From Lucifuga dentata (lineage: Eukaryota > Chordata > Actinopteri > Ophidiiformes > Bythitidae), in NCBI GenBank assembly GCA_014773175.1, contig VXCM01002194.1, positions 1-64,000 on the forward strand: DNA of 64,000 nucleotides. The letters run 5' to 3'. The notes below the pieces were generated by a model, which was given only the letters and a program-made list of their open reading frames with translations, was not told where the DNA came from and did no database searches. Made by a program: the position numbers and the translations under genes. Positions 38,896 through 51,135 of this stretch are shown one piece after another (positions within the stretch are counted from its first letter, which is position 1; each line of letters starts with the position of its first letter).

Positions 38896-40605
38896 AAAAA
38901 AAAAAAAATTTTTTTTAAATCCTGTTTTTCTGATCCCAATGCAGATATATCTTAAAATCCAATCAACTATTCCTTATAAAGAGACAAGCACTTCTTGTTG
39001 AAGGTAATAGTGTTTGTTATTTCATTAAAACATCTTACCAAAGATAAGAGCAACTCTTCAATGCTACCACTGGCCAAACCTTCCATTCCTGAGCACAGTC
39101 ATATAATTATTCCTGCAGATAACACAGCAAATCACACGACTCCTGGTAAGATATTTTCGATGCGACACAAATGGAGTTTGATAAGAGAAATATCAAATTA
39201 TAATGCAAATAGAAACCATTAGGTTTTGCTGTCAGTCCCTCAGAAAGAAAGGGTAAGCATGTCTGTCTAGAGCTGCTATTTTGCACCGATGTTCCACCGT
39301 CACACAGAGAAATTGTACAAGACGCAGAGATACTGATTTTTTAACTGCCAGTAGCTTCAGTAGACTGCTGGAAAAATGTAGCCACATGACATCTTGTTTT
39401 TCAGTAACTAGTACAACTCTTGCCTTTCGTCAACAGGAAAAAAACTCTCTCTCTGTTACTGTTGCACTCTCATATACAGCATAGAGAATCCTGCTCTCTG
39501 GAGGTTTTGAAAGTCATTCTGTGAAACAGAGCAAATTGCTAACCGAGGAGAAAAAAGAGGTAGCAGGTACACAGCATAAATAAATTACAATGCTCAAAAC
39601 TCCTAGAAAGCATGAAACACTACAGATTGAGGATACAGAATATTTAATAGTGTGAATTCATCTAAGCTTGTTTTTATTCATTTAAAGGAAAGTCTGAAGC
39701 ATACAGCAGCTTGCCCTCCAAGAGCTGGCAGGGTGGTAATTCCACTAAACTTAGCATTATCTATTACTCATCCTCGCTGTGAGAACATGCAAGAAAATGG
39801 GTGAATGCCTGTGGCACACTAACAATTTCTAACAATTTTTTGCTGCTTCCAGGAGGAAGCCACCCTATTCTTCCCCTTCCTGTGTTACCCGCTGGGTTTT
39901 CAATAAGAGCCCTTTCAGAAAAAAAATGAACAAGGGAGAATGTAAACACAGAGGTGATGGATGACATTTTCAGCAGCTTTGTCTTGCAATTAGTTGTGGT
40001 TCAAATACTTCAAGCCCCTTCAACATCCTTCAGCTATTTTTTTCTTTGATGTCTAGGATTTCCTGCTGTGGAATTTCCAAATTAGTTACTCCCCCCCCGG
40101 CTCATCTGTGACTTGTAAAAGAGCCCCCCTTTTTTTAAACAAAATATAACTTGCAAGATACGTTTTTTAAAATTCTGTTCTGCTTATTAATGGATAGTTT
40201 ATGAGTTTAGTTTTGAAATAGTGATAAATTACCTTTAATTATGAGAAACGAGCTAGATAATTCAAGTTGCTGCAGACAGTTGAATCGCGATGCTTGACTG
40301 AGCAAATGTCAAAATTATGTAGAGAAAATGAATGTTGCACACAAATCTTTAACTTAAGGATGCTCCCGACTGATAAGCAGCATGTGCCTGCAGTAACAGC
40401 AGAGGTCAACATAACCTGTGCCACATTATATCGCACAAGTCTCTGGTGACACGCAGTGACGTCATAAATGCAATGACAGCTTTGCCTCTGCCATGAGTCA
40501 TCTGTGATGCTGGGGAAAGAATCTATTGCTTGACCACGCGTGATTTCTTTGACCCAATGAGAGGAAGCTGTAAAATAAGAAGCCGATAAAAACTAAATTG
40601 TGGAG

Positions 40606-40671
40606 GAGAAGAAGAAGAAGAAGAAGAAGAAGAAGAAGAAGAAGAAGAAGAAGAAGAAGAAGAAGAAGAAG
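40606..40671. repeat. (GAA)n microsatellite
   Basis: About 22 GAA units, a purine-only tract able in principle to form triplex DNA. It lies about 35 bp 5' of the L1-like LINE fragment. Confidence 0.97.
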
Positions 40672-41520
40672 GCAGCGAGAGAAATACAGTAGGTATTAAT
40701 TAATGTCTGGATCCTTGGACACGTCTCACCGAAATAATTTCAGAGCATTCAGCGACTTTTGAATATTGTGCTCGGTCCATCAGGCTCAAAGGTGGCAGAG
40801 TTAGTGGTGTCCCTTGATGTTGAAAAAGCTTTTGACAGGGTAGAGTGGGATTACCTCTTCACAGTCCTGGAAAGATTTGGCTTTGGATCCCACTTTATTT
40901 TCTGGATATGATTAGTTTACAGTGCCCCTACTGCATGTTAAAACTAATTCCTTATGTTCTAACTACTTCCCCTTCTCAAGGGGTACCCGTCAGGGTTGCC
41001 CTCTTTCACCTTTCTTATTTGCCCTAGCTAATGAACCTCTTTCTATGGCCTTTAGATCTTCCTCACTTTTTACTGGTATCTGCAGAGAAGGTTTAGAGCA
41101 TCGCTTTTCTCTGATGTACGCTGATGATTTGTTGCTTTATATTTTTGACCCCCTTTGCTCAGTTGGTAGTGTTTTGAATATCTTAAACACATTTAGTTTA
41201 TTTTCAGGATATACAGTGAACTTTTCCAAAAGTGAATGCTTCACTTTTAATCAAACTGCCAAATCAATTGAATTGACTAACTTATTGTTCTTTCGTTTTT
41301 CCCCAACCTCTTTCAGATATCTTGGTGTCAATATCTTTCATTCTATGAATTTGCTCTTCAAAGGTAATTTTTCTGTGTTGACTAATCAAGTCAAGTCCAA
41401 TTTTTCCAAATGATGCAACCTTCACCTTTCCCTCACTGGTATAATTAGTTCTATCAAGATTAATATTCTCCCCAGATTTCTCTTTCTTTTTCAGTGTCTC
41501 CCAATTTTTCTTCCCAAGTC

Positions 41521-41541
41521 TTTTTTTTTTTTTTTTTTTTA
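41521..41541. repeat. Poly(T) tract within the LINE
   Basis: About 21 T within the reverse-transcriptase region; contributes to breaking the frame. Confidence 0.85.
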
Positions 41542-42762
41542 AAGTCTTTAGATAAACTGATCTCTTCATTTATCTGGGCTGGCAAGACTCCAAAGGTCCA
41601 AAAGGCCACTCTTCAATGAGAGAAATACCTCGATGGCTTGCCTCTCCCTAACTTTTTATACTATTATTGGGCTACTAATATACAAAAAATTCACACATGG
41701 TACCATTGTCCTAATACTGATTGGTGTCTGATGGAAAGTCAGTTTTGCTTTTCTTCTTCTCTGCTTGCCTTAGTCTGTGTCCCCCTTGGAGGTTCCTATA
41801 ATAAGTGTACTTCTAATCCAGTTATCCTTTCTACTTTGAAAATTTGGAAACAAATTAGAAGTCACTTCAAGTTACATGCAATGTCGGCTCTCAGCCCTGT
41901 ATGTAATAATCATTTGTTTCCTCCTGTGGCTTTAGATTTTGGTTATTACATTTGGAGTATGAAAGAAGTTACTAATGTTTCTACCCTTTTCATCAATAGT
42001 AATTTTGAATCTTTTGTCAGGCTCATAGCTAACTTTACTCTACCCAGATCAAATCTTTTCTGGATCAAGTCTGTAGCATGGTTCATTTTCCCTCTTTTCC
42101 CCAGGTTGCCAAATACTACTTTACTTTACAGTTTTATTTCCCAACCCACAGTTTCTGGTTTGATTTCTGTATTTTATAATCTTATCTTCTCATGACTCAG
42201 ATTTATTTTGAATCAAAAGTAACTGGGAGAAGGAGCTTGGCTTGAGCCTGTTAGAAGATTTGTAGAACACCGTGCATAGGGTGAATTCAACTACTTCCTG
42301 TGCCCGCCTTACTTAATTCAGTTTAAGACTCGACATAGGATTCATGTTACGAAAGCCAAAGCTAGTAAAATGTTTCCCGATCCAAATGATATATGTGATA
42401 GATGTCTATCTTCCTCTGCAAATCATACACGCTTTTCTCATGTCCTAAACAGTGGCTAACTACTGGTCCCATTTTTTTTGATATTATGTCTAAAGCCTTG
42501 AATATTTCTTTAAAGCCTTGTCCTTTCGTTTCTATATTTGCTGTCATGGAAGATGATGATGCTGTGGGCTACACGTCAGCCTTGGCTGACACGCTGGCCT
42601 TTTCCTCTTTGGTCGCTACTGCACTGGAAAAATTGGAAAAACTCGAATCCCCCTCATAGTACCTCTTGGCTTAAGGACTGTTTTCATTTTTACATTTGGA
42701 TAAGATTAAATATTATATCAGAGGTGCTCCAGGACAGTTTCATAAAACGTGGAATGATGTGC

Positions 42763-42784
42763 TCTCTCTCTCTCTCTCTCTCTT
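42763..42784. repeat. (CT)n microsatellite
   Basis: About 11 CT units near the end of the LINE coding relic. Confidence 0.93.
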
Positions 42785-42931
42785 TAAATTCATTACCCAC
42801 TCTGGAAGCTCAATTTGTAAATTAAATTAATGGCCTGATAGTACTGTGCTTTTTTTTTTTTTTTTTTTTTTTTTGTGGATTTTTGGGATGAGGTTGGGGA
42901 GGGAGGTTTGTTACTTGTTCTTTTATTTTTA

Positions 42932-42956
42932 TGGATGGATGGATGGATGGATGATG

Positions 42957-43008
<52 letters not shown>
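42932..43008. repeat. (TGGA)n-(TAGA)n compound microsatellite
   Basis: About four TGGA units followed by about 14 TAGA units, in the 3' UTR of the LINE. Confidence 0.95.
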
Positions 43009-43559
43009 TTCTTTATAAGCGGGGAAAAGATTTTCACTTGTCTTTGGCTACTTTTGTATGCTTTGCTGCTTTTGATGTTTCAATTAAAAAAAAACAAATG
43101 AATATAAACAAAACAATTAACAGGGAAATGGGATAAAGTAAGTGGTGGTAGTATCTGTGGAGGATGGAGAAGGATGCGTTCAGAACAGCCAGTGGCTCTG
43201 CGGGGAGAGGTCACACGTGCCATGATGAATTACTGTAGCGGGGGTTTTCTTCACTGCTTGTTCCTTAATGAGTCCTCTTAGGGGTGTACACTGCCATGAC
43301 ACAATAGGACACATCAACGCTGAATCAGTCCTTATCTGCTCTTCACAGGGAGCCCGGAGTGCGCGGCATGTTTTGGGTGTAATTATATGCTCTAACAATC
43401 GAGCACGGCCTGCACAATCCTGGAATGACAAAAGGTAATCTGAATATTTTATGGTCACGCTGTGTTTGGATCACAAGCTTTAGGGGTGGAAACTGAAAAC
43501 TTGATTGTGGTAACACTGAAGCTCACTTCATTTTAGTTTAAATTAAAGGGCTTCATTGG

Positions 43560-43945
43560 GGGGGATTCATAAAACACAGCACTACTTTAAATGTGTTGAT
43601 AAGGGCAAATAATGTCATGCAGCCACATTCGCTCATTCATAAACACCTGTTAGTATGGCTGTTGTTAATGAGCAGCCATGTTCCCTCATTCATAAATGCC
43701 TGTTATCAGCCTCTTTTAGAATTTGCCTTAAAAAGTTATTACTACAGTATTTCTTTGTTTACACATTGGGGAAGCTATTCATAAAACACGCCAGGGCACA
43801 GCTTCTGTGTGTTTTATGAATAGTTTCAGTCTGTTGGTAAATTTCAGCAGTATGAAATCTAAACAATGAATTATACTCTATTTGTCTCATGTCTAAGTAA
43901 TCAATAATTTTGATAGATAAGCCCACTCAGTTGATCAGTTTATAT
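43560..43945 (+). repeat. Family B repeat
   Basis: Starts GGGGGATTCATAAAACACAG, contains a tandem partial duplication of the block ATTCATAAACACCTGTTA (about 43636 and 43690), and ends CCCACTCAGTTGATCAGTT. The internal GTGTGTTTTATGAATAGTTT at about 43808 is an inverted copy of the start. Confidence 0.65.
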
Positions 43946-44587
43946 AAATGGCAATGTCTAAAATGTTGAAGCTGAAAATAGCTTGAAGACGTTTCGGTGT
44001 TTATTCTTCAGTTCTAACTATAGCAGGAACAGTTAGCAAGCATTTCTGGCTGAAGGGATCAGAAATAAGGCAAGCAGAGGTGATTTGTTTGGTGCCAAAA
44101 AGTGCACAAAGTCTCAAACAGTGCTCAGAAATATATTTACAGTATGAAAATTTAAAAAAAAAAGTATACACAAAACAAAACTTATTATTTTCAGCAGGCG
44201 ATACCAAACTGGCCACACTATGCAGCCTTACCTCCTCCACAGATCATGGCAGACTGTGTGCTCTTCACAGGTCTGTAAAATACACCTGTAGCCCCGCCCA
44301 GGAATCTACCATGAATTAGAGGAAATAAACACTCTATAAACAAAAATTACATGGAATTAATTCATATGTAAATTATAGTTAACTTGCACATATAAGAATC
44401 CACAATTGGAGGTACTGGGAAACTATTATCATGGAAAATAATATCCCAGATCATTTCCCGCTCTGTCATCACAACAACATGATGTTGTGTCGTCGTCAAA
44501 GAGAGAGATTCCCTCTCCTCAAACGACCGGGTGTCAAATAGGAGCCAAAGGTGGAGAAACAGGCAAATTACAAAGATCCAAAAACAA

Positions 44588-44716
44588 AGAAACATTACAG
44601 AATAATATGAACAGCAAATAATCAATGATCCAGTGTCAGTCTAGTCAATATNAGAAACATTACAGAATAATATGAACAGCAAATAATCAATGATCCAGTG
44701 TCAGTCTAGTCAATAT
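44588..44716. repeat. 64-bp exact direct duplication flanking a single N
   Basis: Positions 44588-44651 and 44653-44716 are identical over 64 bp, separated only by an N at 44652. Most simply, this is one locus represented twice because two contig ends were joined without merging their overlap. Confidence 0.95.
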
Positions 44717-44835
44717 GACATCATCATCATCATGATGATTTAAAATATGAGACAAATAAAGTGAAAACCAACATGTGGAAGTATGGTCAGTTTTTGAGGG
44801 GTGGTAAAGTACATGTTGCATGTAATATAGTTTGA

Positions 44836-44853
44836 GTGTGTGTGTGTGTGTGT
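44836..44853. repeat. (TG)n microsatellite
   Basis: About nine TG units. Confidence 0.9.
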
Positions 44854-46131
44854 AAACAGTTCCACTTATTATTCAGATTCATTCTGAGTCTGTATCGTGT
44901 GGTAATAGCGAGGCTATTCTCTGCTGCAGCCCAAAACTGTGATGAGATGAGAGACACACATGCATAATAAGCTTATCTAGTGCAGCTTTAAATTAATAAG
45001 ATTTGATGCAATGTTATCCTCAGACTTAAACAACTGGAAATGATTAAAGGTCTGATTTATAAATAAATACTTATAAATAAAACAAAAATCAACACAACGA
45101 CACTGATTGCCTACTGCACTTAGATGATGAGGTAAGAATAGAGGAGAAACACCCTCTTCTGCAGTCTGTCATGTGAAAGCGCTGCGCCACATATAACCAG
45201 AGCTGTGATGACTGAAGAATACTCTTCCTTGACTGTGAGAGCTAAAAAGCGCAAAAACTGCCTGGATACTAACGTGTTAAAACAAAATGCCAAGTTTCTC
45301 ATCGTGGGTTACAAGCATGGGCTCACTGGGATTTTGTGTGGGTATGTGTGTGTGTGGGAGTGCATGTGCGTTACTGTGGTAAGTGTTTTTGCCAGGGATC
45401 GAGTGTGAAGTGACACTTTTGAGTGTAGGTCCACGCAATACACCCACCACACAATGGGCTAATGGACAAACGGATGGATCCATGCATCTGCTGAAGATTG
45501 CAAGTTTTAGTTTTGCAAACATTTCAAAGCAGCTGAATTAACTTAATTGTTTTGTGTTTTTGTAGTTTTAATCAGCACCTCATCATGCATCGTCCCATGC
45601 CCATTTTTCAAAGCTCATAATCATGCCTCATTATTTTAAGTGTTTACAGTTTTCCTATCTTTTTTTTACCTGAATTTTTATATCCCCATACACCTGAAAG
45701 CATCCTGCTACAGCTGTTCGTTGCAGTTTACAGTTAAAGTAATCTAGCAGAAAGAACGGCTCAGAATATGCTTCTACTTGTAGAAAAGAAGAGAAAAACG
45801 GAGGAAAAATGCAAACACACGGCTGATTATTCACCACAGTCCCCTCAAAGTAAGATTGCTATTGAAAATCAAAACATTCATGCGGCGTAGCAGATAAGCC
45901 CTTGTTGTGATATTTTTAATGAATTCATGGAGTTTCAGTTTCCTGTCGCACCATCCTAAGAAAACAACTTTATGTTTGTAGCCCCACTACTGGTAAGACC
46001 CTAAGAAAATCAGGTGATGATTCTTTACTTTAGCTCTACTTTGGCTCTACACTTTCAGAGGCTCTTCACTTTCTTTTGTTTTTCATTTCATTGGATTTCT
46101 TCAGTTTTTTTGTTTTTATCTCCATTCTGGA

Positions 46132-46170
46132 AGGATGGATGGATGGATGGATGGATGGATGGATGGATGA
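46132..46170. repeat. (TGGA)n microsatellite
   Basis: About ten TGGA units. Together with the GGATGGATGC-like end of the neighbouring repeat this may be its original 3' tail region. Confidence 0.93.
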
Positions 46171-46274
46171 GCACAGAAGTGGAGATGACAGAAGGTAATA
46201 TCAATGGATACAGGTTATTCTTCAAACATGGAAACTGTACAGAAACTGTATATAACAGAGGAAGAGAATTAGGG

Positions 46275-46565
46275 AAGACAAAATGCATCCATCCAGCATC
46301 CATATTTATCCTTTTCAGTGCTGCGTGGGGGCTGGAGCCTATCCTACTGTCACTGAGTGAGAGGCAGGGTACACCCTGGACAGCTCGCCAGCCTATCACA
46401 GCATTGACACACACAGAGACAAACTCATTCACACCTACGGCCAATTTAGAGTTTCCAGTTCACCTAACCTGCATGTCTTTGGAGGTGGGAGGAAGCTGGA
46501 GCACCTGGAGGAAACCCACACAGACATGGGGAGAACATGCAAACTCCACACAGAAGAGCCCTAGT
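46275..46565 (-). repeat. Common teleost interspersed repeat (family F)
   Basis: On the plus strand it reads GGGGGCTGGAGCCTATCCTA, GGCAGGGTACACCCTGGACA, ATTCACACCTACGGCCAATT, CTGCATGTCTTTGGAGGTGG and ATGCAAACTCCACACAGAAG. This is a very widespread fish repeat whose reverse-strand 3' end is GGATAA followed by ATGG units. It is recognised by its familiar words; its transposon class is not assigned here. Confidence 0.75.
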
Positions 46566-47461
46566 CAGAAAACCCACCATGCGGCCCAGGAAGACAAAAT
46601 CATCCAAGTAAAATCATCCACATAGACAGAAATGGCTGGGTGGGCTGTAACCATCAAAACAGTAACAAGTACACGTTCACCATGTTTGTCAACTGTAGGC
46701 ATGAGGAGTGCGTGAGCCTAATCAACCTGCAGGGATGTCCATATACAGTCTGCCCTGTCCTGCCCGGGGCCATCTGCTGCCCTCCCTCTAATCCAGGGGC
46801 TTGTCACTGGTGATTAGCCAGCCGTTCTATCGCTCTCACTTCCTCTGACATTATATATTTCAGGCTTACTACGCTGAAATTGGTGTTTATGCATGGTGCA
46901 GAATGCTCTCTCGACCTAAAGTGCTTTGTAGGGAATTTTGATTCCTCCAAACCCACCACCCCACCACCTCCTCTCTGTCTCAATCCCTCCCTCTTTAATT
47001 ATATAATTCAGGCCTATTATGTTGATGTTTGGCTTTATATCCACGCCTCTGCATCATCCTTTACTGTTATGTATGCATTTTTGACATCAACAAATAGCCC
47101 CCTTCTCCTCATTGTCTTGGCATGTGCCCCTTCATTAGTGCTAAGCATTTCTTGGCATGATAAGACGTCAAACGCTGATAAATTACAGCTTCAGATGCAA
47201 CAATAATGCAGGCAAACAAAGTAAATATCATAAATCACAGGCATTATCCTTTGATTTATTACCAACTTGTCTTTTAAAATCTATTTAAAATCTGCATCTC
47301 TACGTGTGGAAGTAATAACTAGTGTCTGCTGCTGTGGAGGTTGGCTCTTCTGACAGCGTGGAGGAACAGATATGCTAACTGATAGGACTAATCAGCAAAT
47401 TAGGCAACTCTAGGGCACACTATGTCAGCTTACAACAAATTTCCTTTGATGTAGTTTGAAG

Positions 47462-47530
47462 GTAGAGTTTATTTAGGCAGCACTTTTCAAGAGCAAGCAT
47501 CCCAAAGTGCTTCACAAATCACTAAAAACA
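47462..47530 (-). repeat. LINE/SINE tail fragment, reverse
   Basis: The plus strand reads AGAGTTTATTTAGGCAGCAC then TTTTCAAGAG and AAAGTGCTTCACAAATCACT. These are the reverse of common fish LINE/SINE 3' ends. Confidence 0.45.
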
Positions 47531-49137
47531 GAATATATAACACAATCCTACATTTGAGAGATAAACACACAAACATGCGTATGATAGATTTAAGGGCACA
47601 GTGAGCAACAATGGAAGGTGATTTAGAAATATTGCTATGTTGAAAGAAAAGGAGCAGGATAGTTACTTCAAACACTCAAGGTTTTAATGTTCATCCAAAT
47701 TTTATCCCTACCAAAAGCCAAAATTACAGGGTCTAACATAACAAATATTCTCTTCAATCAATTCACTTCTGCATTTAATATTGTGCAAACAAACTGAACT
47801 AAAACCAAGGCAAAACATGCAAAGTCAGAAGTCACATGGGTCGAATTATTCCACAGACAAACACCATCAAATCAGGGATTGGCAAACATTGTCACAGACA
47901 ATTACCTAAAGCCACTGTGCTGTCAGTGTTGTTTAGTGCTCTCTGAGGAATTACTGCACTTAAAATACCATTTTTACAAAACCAATGACCAAGACCACAC
48001 AATCCAAAAACAAGTGGAAAATCATTCAGGAATGGGGTCAGAGCTGCAGCAGAGCAGTGTGACTTTCAATAACAAAAGCGATGCAGTTATATGAGAATTC
48101 AACCGGCAGGAGCGCAATATCCGAATATAATATGCTCATGATATTCAGGGAGAAATAACAGCTTGAATACGTGATTCCCTGACCGTGCCTGTGTTTACAG
48201 TTCCTCACATGATCTGATGATAAATTAATCTGGGATCATAAAAAAAAAACAGCAAAGCACGATTCTCATCACACAAGAGGAAGTGCTTTACATGGCATCA
48301 AGTGTGTCTGCATTAAAAAATCATTCTATAGCAATAAGTGACAATGTAAAAATCTGTCAATGACTAATAATAACTGAGTGGGAAAAATGATGGTTACCAG
48401 GAGAGATGAAGGATTAATGGCAGGGCTTCTGGGTGGATATTTACTCATGAGCCTTCTCCATCGCTGTGGTTTATTAAAATAGCGTTGGCTGAGGCAGCAC
48501 GGGCTTGTCTCGGGTAAATGTCACTGCTTTCTCCGATGACATCACTATTCCTCTCAGCCAACTGAAGCCACCACATTGCCCAGATGGAGTCAAAACTCTG
48601 TTTTGAATGCCACTCTCAGACCACAGTATTGCTTCTTTCCCCAACAGGGACAAATTTTTTGTCTTTCAACTTACAGCTCAGAACAGATTTAAGTCCTTGT
48701 TTGTTAAGATACAACAGAAGGACACGACCTCTGTGCAACGGGGAAATGTAAGCCCCCTCCTTATCGTATGAAAGACACTTGAGAAGCTTAATAGGTGAAA
48801 CAAGGGGATTAAAGAGCAGAGGGTTGCCAGATTGAGCCCCAGGCTTGACATCGAAAATCCAGTGAGAGGAATGAATTAGAAACTCTCTCCATTTCTATAT
48901 CAACTACCCTGAGGGTGCTGCTGAGCAAGGCACTTATTCCCCATCTCAGCAGTCAACTGTAGCAGATTGTGGGTTTTTTGCAGAAATGTCCAGCTGCGAG
49001 TGTGTGGAACTGAATCCAAAGAGCGATGCTGCTGAAATTGAACTAGCAAACACACAAGATTTTCCTAAAAGTAAAAAATAAAATAAAATACATAACAGCA
49101 GGCAGCAACATGCAGCTTTGATATCAGGTCATAGATG

Positions 49138-49262
49138 ATAAGCAGAGAAAAAAAAAAAATCAGCCCTACATCGAATAAATTTGTCTGTCACTGCTGTTTN
49201 ATAAGCAGAGAAAAAAAAAAAATCAGCCCTACATCGAATAAATTTGTCTGTCACTGCTGTTT
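49138..49262. repeat. 62-bp exact direct duplication flanking a single N
   Basis: Positions 49138-49199 and 49201-49262 are identical, separated by an N at 49200. It has the same signature as 44588-44716 and is very probably an unmerged assembly overlap. Confidence 0.95.
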
Positions 49263-49816
49263 ACTTGCACCAGGACCATCCACAGTGGGAGTGTAGCAGA
49301 ATGGCATAGTGCCCCATCGGAAATGTCATGTGCCCCTTGAAATACAACACTGGGAATCCTCTTAAATCATCTAAATAAAGTTTCTGGATGAAGTGAAAAC
49401 TCTAATCCTGCAATCTCTCTGATATCAGTAAAATCCACGTTTTAGCATTAGCTGTTTAGATTAAACAAACTCTGGCATCACTTTGGCATCTATCTCCACT
49501 TGATGGATTGGCTATTACACTGGAGTCCTGAGTGGACAGTACAGTAGTTGGGCAATATTTACAAAACCATGAAACAGATCAGTCTGGGTCAAACGTAAGA
49601 CACAGCACTGCAAAGGCATTTAAAATCGAGTGCAATGTCATGACTCATTGTTGGCTAGCTCTGTATTATTTGTGTTGGAGTGAGACTGAGCCACAGAACC
49701 CCGCAGCGTTACCCAGACTCATTAGTTATCATTAAAAATATCTTCCTTCAGATGACTTATGCTGTTGTTGCCTTTTTTAAACGAGATTTCACAGGCTGCT
49801 GTCAGATGTTTAAAGG

Positions 49817-49817
49817 G

Positions 49818-49851
<34 letters not shown>
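49817..49851. repeat. (CA)n microsatellite
   Basis: About 16 CA units. Confidence 0.95.
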
Positions 49852-49856
<5 letters not shown>

Positions 49857-50566
49857 ACAAGTGACCTCCATTTTTACTCCAACAGGTTTGAAATTGAAAA
49901 CAAAACACTGAAATGCTAATAAAAATAATTCCCATTGGCACAGTTTGTAATGAAAAATTAAACTCCAATGGAAATTGCCTTCATTTACATGCATGGCCTA
50001 AATTTGTTGCCTGTTGCTAAGGAATTTAAAGAGTGGCTAGCCAATTACTACCAGGATGTGGTTTGCCCTCAGGTACTATGCTAATGAGGGTCACTAAGGG
50101 TTACATTGAAATGCACTTGCAAAAATGAGGAGGGACTCTCTGAGGGGATGATCGTCATATTCCAACTGCAACTGCATGAGACGGCTTTATTAAGTCAGTC
50201 AGACTTAACGTTTGTTTCCGGCTCCACTCACTACATGTTGGCAGGAGCGCAGGTATTAGCACAATGCTATTTAAAACAAGGATTTCCAGGGCATGCAGGG
50301 ACAGCAGGTACTAATTTAAACCTGGGACACTGAGAGGTCATCGCTGAAGCTACTTGAGAAAATAAATAAACAAATAAATGAAGTATGCAGACAAAGAAAC
50401 CCAAGAATGGCACGAGAGGCTTTAAGTGACACACTTAACACTTAACCGCAGTCATTCCACACAAAGTGGGGAGATCAGGGAAAACTAACACTTCTCAGTT
50501 TCCTCGTGTGAGACTTTCATGGAAATAATTGGCCAGAAAATTCACAATGTACTGGACTATACCTAC

Positions 50567-51135
50567 CTGAAAGGTCAATACCAACAATTTTGCATGTTTG
50601 AGCCCAATATATACAACCCGCACACACGTTACATTACAGCAACTATTTCCCAAAACATACTAGTTTAGCAGTAATTTAAAAAAAAAAAATTTCTAACCTT
50701 CCAGACTGCCATTGATTTCAGTTCATTTCAGTACACGATTAAAATCAACTTGTAGAGACTTGAAATGCACTTGAGAAAGGTAATCCATCACAGTGAACAC
50801 TACGTCTGTTATGTTTTTTTGTCGAAGTAACTTTATCTAACCAGAAGTGCACAAAAGACAATGTATGTCTCCGTCAGAGAACATAGTCCCAGGAGAAGAC
50901 AGCGTTTACTGAGAAATTAAAACGACCACCTGCATTCAGACATATATGTTAACAGGTGAAACACTGAATTTTAAGGTGGGTGTATTACCTGAACACTTGA
51001 TTTTGATACATTTAGGGATTTGGCAAAATAACAGGAAACTTAAATATGGTTTACATTTTGGAAAGTAATATAACATGTATGCGGATCGTATTTAACAGGC
51101 TTAAACATGCAAAATCACCAGAATGGTCCTTTAAG
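50567..51135 (+). mobile_element. Family A element, near full length
   Basis: The left end is GAAAGGTCAATACCAACAAT followed by TTTGCATGTTTGAGCC. The interior is as in the other copies (CTTCCAGACTGCCATTGATT, GGTGAAACACTGAATTTTAA). The right end is AGAATGGTCCTTTAA at about 51135. Confidence 0.82.

Larger units (their letters stand above)
40705..43097 (+). mobile_element. L1/Tx1-type LINE, 5'-truncated and frameshifted
   Basis: Reverse-transcriptase motifs appear in order across different frames: RLLNIV, then SLDVEKAFDRVEWDYLF (about 40810-40860), GTRQGCPLSPFLFALANEPL (about 40980-41040), YADDLLLY (about 41117-41140, catalytic YADD), and FSGYTVNFSKSE with RYLGVNIF. Past this are the C-terminal CDRC-like zinc knuckle (about 42390-42410), a frame ending in a Trp-rich segment (about 42660) and a 3' UTR with CT, T, TGGA and TAGA repeats, ending CAATTAAAAAAAAACAAATG at about 43085. 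At least two frame changes and internal stops break the ORF. The endonuclease domain is absent. It is a dead copy. Confidence 0.88.

Noticed and set aside
41638..42195. 185-residue ORF as a separate gene
   Set aside because: It is the middle of the L1/Tx1-type LINE relic, between the reverse-transcriptase and C-terminal parts.
46014..46625. 203-residue ORF
   Set aside because: It crosses the TGGA array and the family F repeat. The Trp-Met-Asp-Gly repeats are the microsatellite.
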